Below, piece after piece: positions 62,029 through 64,000 of a DNA stretch of 64,000 nt. Source of the DNA: Propionibacteriales bacterium. Its GTDB lineage: Bacteria > Actinomycetota > Actinomycetes > Propionibacteriales > Nocardioidaceae. Within the stretch, counting starts at the first letter, position 1, and each line of letters opens with the position of its first letter. The notes under the pieces were generated by a model. That model searched no databases, had not been told where the DNA came from, and saw nothing but the letters and a program-made list of their open reading frames with translations. The position numbers and the translations under genes are program-made. The stretch lies in contig JAPLCB010000004.1 of the NCBI GenBank assembly GCA_026392455.1, positions 186,001-250,000 of the forward strand, read 5' to 3'.

Positions 62029-63200
62029 GGACCCGCGTGACGGGAGCGGTGCTCGTGCTGGCGGCCGCCGCGGCTCTCGGTGGCTGCGGGGCGGAGTCGA
62101 GGTCGAGCGCCGCCGGTGCGCCCGCAGCGACCCCGACGACCACGGCCCACGCCGGGCACCCGGCCTCGTCGAAGCCTGTCGAGCCACCCAAGCCGCTGCG
62201 TGCCGACGAGCGGAGGGTGACGCTGTCGATGCCGGCCGCGTACACGCCGAGCGCTCCGACCGGGGTCGGTACCGATGACTACCGGTGCTTCCTGCTCGAC
62301 CCGGAGGTCGCCAGGGACGCCTTCGTCACCGGCTTCGACGTGCGACCGGGGAATCCCTCGGTCGTGCACCACGTGATCCTTTTCCGGGTGCCGCCGCAGG
62401 AGGTGCAGCGGGCCGAGCAGCAGGACGCCCGGACGCCGGGCCAGGGGTGGACCTGCTTCGGCAACTCCGGGTTGACCGACGACGGCGGGCTCGACGACGC
62501 CCCGTGGCTGGGGGCGTGGGCGCCCGGCGGCACCGAGCGCCTGTACGGCGAGGGCCTGGGGGCGGAGTTCCCGGCCGGGTCGCGCATCGTGATGCAGGTC
62601 CACTACAACCTGTTGGCCGGCACCGCGCCGGACGCGAGCTCGGCCGAGCTCCGCATCTCCGAAGACCCGGACACGACCCCGTTGGAGACGGTCCTGCTGC
62701 CTGCGCCCGTCGAGCTGCCCTGCCGGGCCGGCCGAACCGGGCCGCTCTGCGACCGGGCGGCTGCGCTCAAGGACGTCCAGGCGCGGTTCGGCACCGGGCC
62801 CGGATCGACGGCCAACCTGCTGCACCTGCTCTGCGGCAGCGAGCCGATCGGCCCGATCCAGAGCTGCACCCGGACGGTGCAGCGGCCGCAGACGATCCGG
62901 GGGGTCGCCGGGCACATGCATCTCCTGGGCGAGGCGATCACGATCCGGGTCAACCGGGGGACGGACCGGGAGCTCACGGTCCTGAACATCCCGGTCTGGA
63001 ACTTCGACGACCAGGGCAGCACGCCGAAGGCTCCGATCGCCCTGAAGCGCGGGGACACCGTGACGGTGACCTGTCGCCACTCCCAGCGGTTCCGCGACCT
63101 GGTGCCCTCGTTCGAGGGGCAGCCCGAGCGGTACGTGATCTGGGGCGAGGGGAGCACCGACGAGATGTGCCTGGGCATCCTGCTGGTCACCCGCCCCTGA
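62025..63200 (+). CDS. PHM/DBH-like copper monooxygenase lipoprotein
   Basis: The 391-residue protein has a signal peptide with lipobox LGGC (Cys 21), so it is anchored outside the membrane. Its body resembles copper type II ascorbate-dependent monooxygenases (peptidylglycine hydroxylating monooxygenase and dopamine beta-hydroxylase), with the expected ligands: HH 115-116 and His 193 for one copper, and His 297, His 299 (GHMH) and Met 381 for the other. It may hydroxylate a small or peptide-like substrate. Six or more Cys suggest disulfides. ATG 62025 overlaps HIT, so the two are coupled. Confidence 0.8.
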   Translation: MRTRVTGAVLVLAAAAALGGCGAESRSSAAGAPAATPTTTAHAGHPASSKPVEPPKPLRADERRVTLSMPAAYTPSAPTGVGTDDYRCFLLDPEVARDAFVTGFDVRPGNPSVVHHVILFRVPPQEVQRAEQQDARTPGQGWTCFGNSGLTDDGGLDDAPWLGAWAPGGTERLYGEGLGAEFPAGSRIVMQVHYNLLAGTAPDASSAELRISEDPDTTPLETVLLPAPVELPCRAGRTGPLCDRAAALKDVQARFGTGPGSTANLLHLLCGSEPIGPIQSCTRTVQRPQTIRGVAGHMHLLGEAITIRVNRGTDRELTVLNIPVWNFDDQGSTPKAPIALKRGDTVTVTCRHSQRFRDLVPSFEGQPERYVIWGEGSTDEMCLGILLVTRP

Positions 63201-63261
63201 TCAACCCAGGTGCCGCGGACACCCGCCTCCCGTAGCATGGTGAGCGGGAATGTCGTCGATC

Positions 63262-63283
63262 AGAAGGGCTGCCCGCACGGGCA
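63262..63283 (+). promoter_or_regulatory. Hairpin between ribosome-binding site and phoH start
   Basis: TGCCCG (63270-63275) pairs with CGGGCA (63278-63283) around two bases. It lies between a good AGAAGGG ribosome-binding site (63262-63268) and the ATG at 63287. Folding would bring the site, otherwise 18 bases away, closer to the start. Confidence 0.35.
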
Positions 63284-63286
63284 CGT

Positions 63287-64000
63287 ATGAGTGAGCAGAA
63301 CAACGCCGGGACCACGCACACCGTGGTGGTGCCCAACAGCATCAACATGGTCGCGCTCCTCGGCGCCGGCGATGAGCACCTCGCTCTGATCGAGCAGGCC
63401 CTCGAGGCCGACATCCACGTCCGCGGCAACAAGATCACCCTCAAGGGCGACCCCGGCGAGATCGCCCTGGCCGAGCGGATGCTCGACGAGCTGGTGACGA
63501 TCATCCGGACCGGTCAGGGCCTCAACGCCGAAACCGTCGAGCGGGTGATCACCATGCTCCGGGTCGAGACCAACGAGCGTCCCGCCGACGTGCTGTCGCT
63601 GAACATCCTGTCGAACCGGGGTCGCACCATCCGGCCCAAGACGCTGAACCAGAAGCGGTACGTCGACGCGATCGACAAGAACACCATCACCTTCGGCATC
63701 GGCCCGGCCGGGACCGGCAAGACCTACCTCGCGATGGCCAAGGCGGTCCAGGCCCTCCAGGCCAAGAAGGTGAACCGGATCATCCTGACCCGGCCGGCGG
63801 TCGAGGCAGGGGAGCGGCTCGGTTTCCTCCCCGGCACCCTGAGCGAGAAGATCGACCCCTACCTGCGCCCGCTGTACGACGCGCTGCACGACATGATCGA
63901 CCCCGAGACGATCCCCAAGCTGCTGGCGTCAGGCACCATCGAGGTGGCACCGCTGGCGTTCATGAGGGGGCGCAGCCTCAACGACTCCTTCATCATCCTG
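63287..64000 (+). CDS. phoH: PhoH family protein, 5' part only
   Basis: The frame begins with ATG 63287 and is still open at the window end, giving 238 residues. It shows the N-terminal KH-like region (VVVPNSINMVALLGAGDEHLALIEQ; IHVRGNKITLKGD) and the P-loop NTPase domain with GPAGTGKTYLAMAKAV (Walker A) and ILTRPAVEAGERLGFLPG. PhoH-type ATPases are linked to RNA processing and in many bacteria precede ybeY. The ybeY gene expected downstream is outside the window. Confidence 0.94.
   Translation, partial: MSEQNNAGTTHTVVVPNSINMVALLGAGDEHLALIEQALEADIHVRGNKITLKGDPGEIALAERMLDELVTIIRTGQGLNAETVERVITMLRVETNERPADVLSLNILSNRGRTIRPKTLNQKRYVDAIDKNTITFGIGPAGTGKTYLAMAKAVQALQAKKVNRIILTRPAVEAGERLGFLPGTLSEKIDPYLRPLYDALHDMIDPETIPKLLASGTIEVAPLAFMRGRSLNDSFIIL

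Noticed and set aside
1-64000. CRISPR arrays, rRNA, prophage or insertion sequences
   Set aside because: No regularly spaced repeats, rRNA or transposase or integrase genes are seen; only tRNA-end duplication hints at a past element.

Overview
The window is very GC-rich DNA from a chromosomal region of an actinobacterium. The order nadD-rsfS-histidine phosphatase-tRNA-Ala ... leuS-degV-comEA-comEC-holA-rpsT-lepA-hemW-hrcA-dnaJ-rsmE-HIT-phoH is the usual actinobacterial backbone. F420-type and mycothiol-type enzymes, a WS/DGAT wax synthase, an ECF42 sigma factor with DGPF partners and the DUF3097 and DUF3152 families point to a soil or water actinomycete, perhaps of the Nocardioidaceae type (a weak inference from gene order and protein style only). 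I see no rRNA, CRISPR array, prophage or intact insertion sequence.

Layout. Bases 1-3.4 kb carry the end of a membrane protein, a protein made of two fused FkbM methyltransferase domains, and a GT61 glycosyltransferase. From 3.4 to 5.4 kb comes a tiny membrane protein, the coupled nadD-rsfS-phosphatase operon, and tRNA-Ala(GGC), whose 3' half and terminator are duplicated just downstream. From 5.6 to 14.3 kb is an accessory oxidative region: a fatty-acid desaturase fused to its own electron-transfer reductase, an XRE regulator, a Baeyer-Villiger-type flavoprotein with an SDR and a divergent TetR, an enoyl-CoA hydratase and an LLM oxidoreductase. From 14.4 to 20 kb is a surface-polysaccharide locus with two GT2 enzymes and two large proteins that share a pyruvyltransferase-like module joined to different N-terminal parts. 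From 20 to 25 kb lies a second Baeyer-Villiger-type enzyme with a divergent AraC regulator, an SDR/maleylpyruvate-isomerase-like pair and small proteins. From 25 to 28.2 kb are galE and a coupled PLP racemase/DUF1611 pair whose leader can form a hairpin over the ribosome-binding site.

From 28.4 kb the conserved backbone resumes, broken by accessory genes: an NAD-binding protein with a phosphotransferase, WS/DGAT and a DJ-1-like protein (36-40 kb); MerR, a second phosphotransferase, an ankyrin lipoprotein and the DGPF-DGPF-ECF42 operon (42-46 kb); MOSC, long-chain acyl-CoA synthetase and an exported intradiol dioxygenase (46-50 kb); NYN/OST-HTH, DUF3097, a DUF3152 protein with a metzincin motif, PadR and an MBL hydrolase (51-56 kb). 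After CIRCE-hrcA-dnaJ-rsmE come an AlkZ-like winged-helix protein, a SigE-type sigma factor coupled to a GerMN/Gmad2 membrane protein, HIT coupled to a copper monooxygenase-like lipoprotein, and the 5' part of phoH, which is cut by the window end.

The genes that most repay attention are the shuffled polysaccharide pyruvyltransferase proteins, the lipoprotein with all six copper ligands of the PHM family, the tRNA 3'-half duplication, the desaturase-reductase fusion and the hairpin-controlled DUF1611 operon. No gap between genes exceeds 300 bases.
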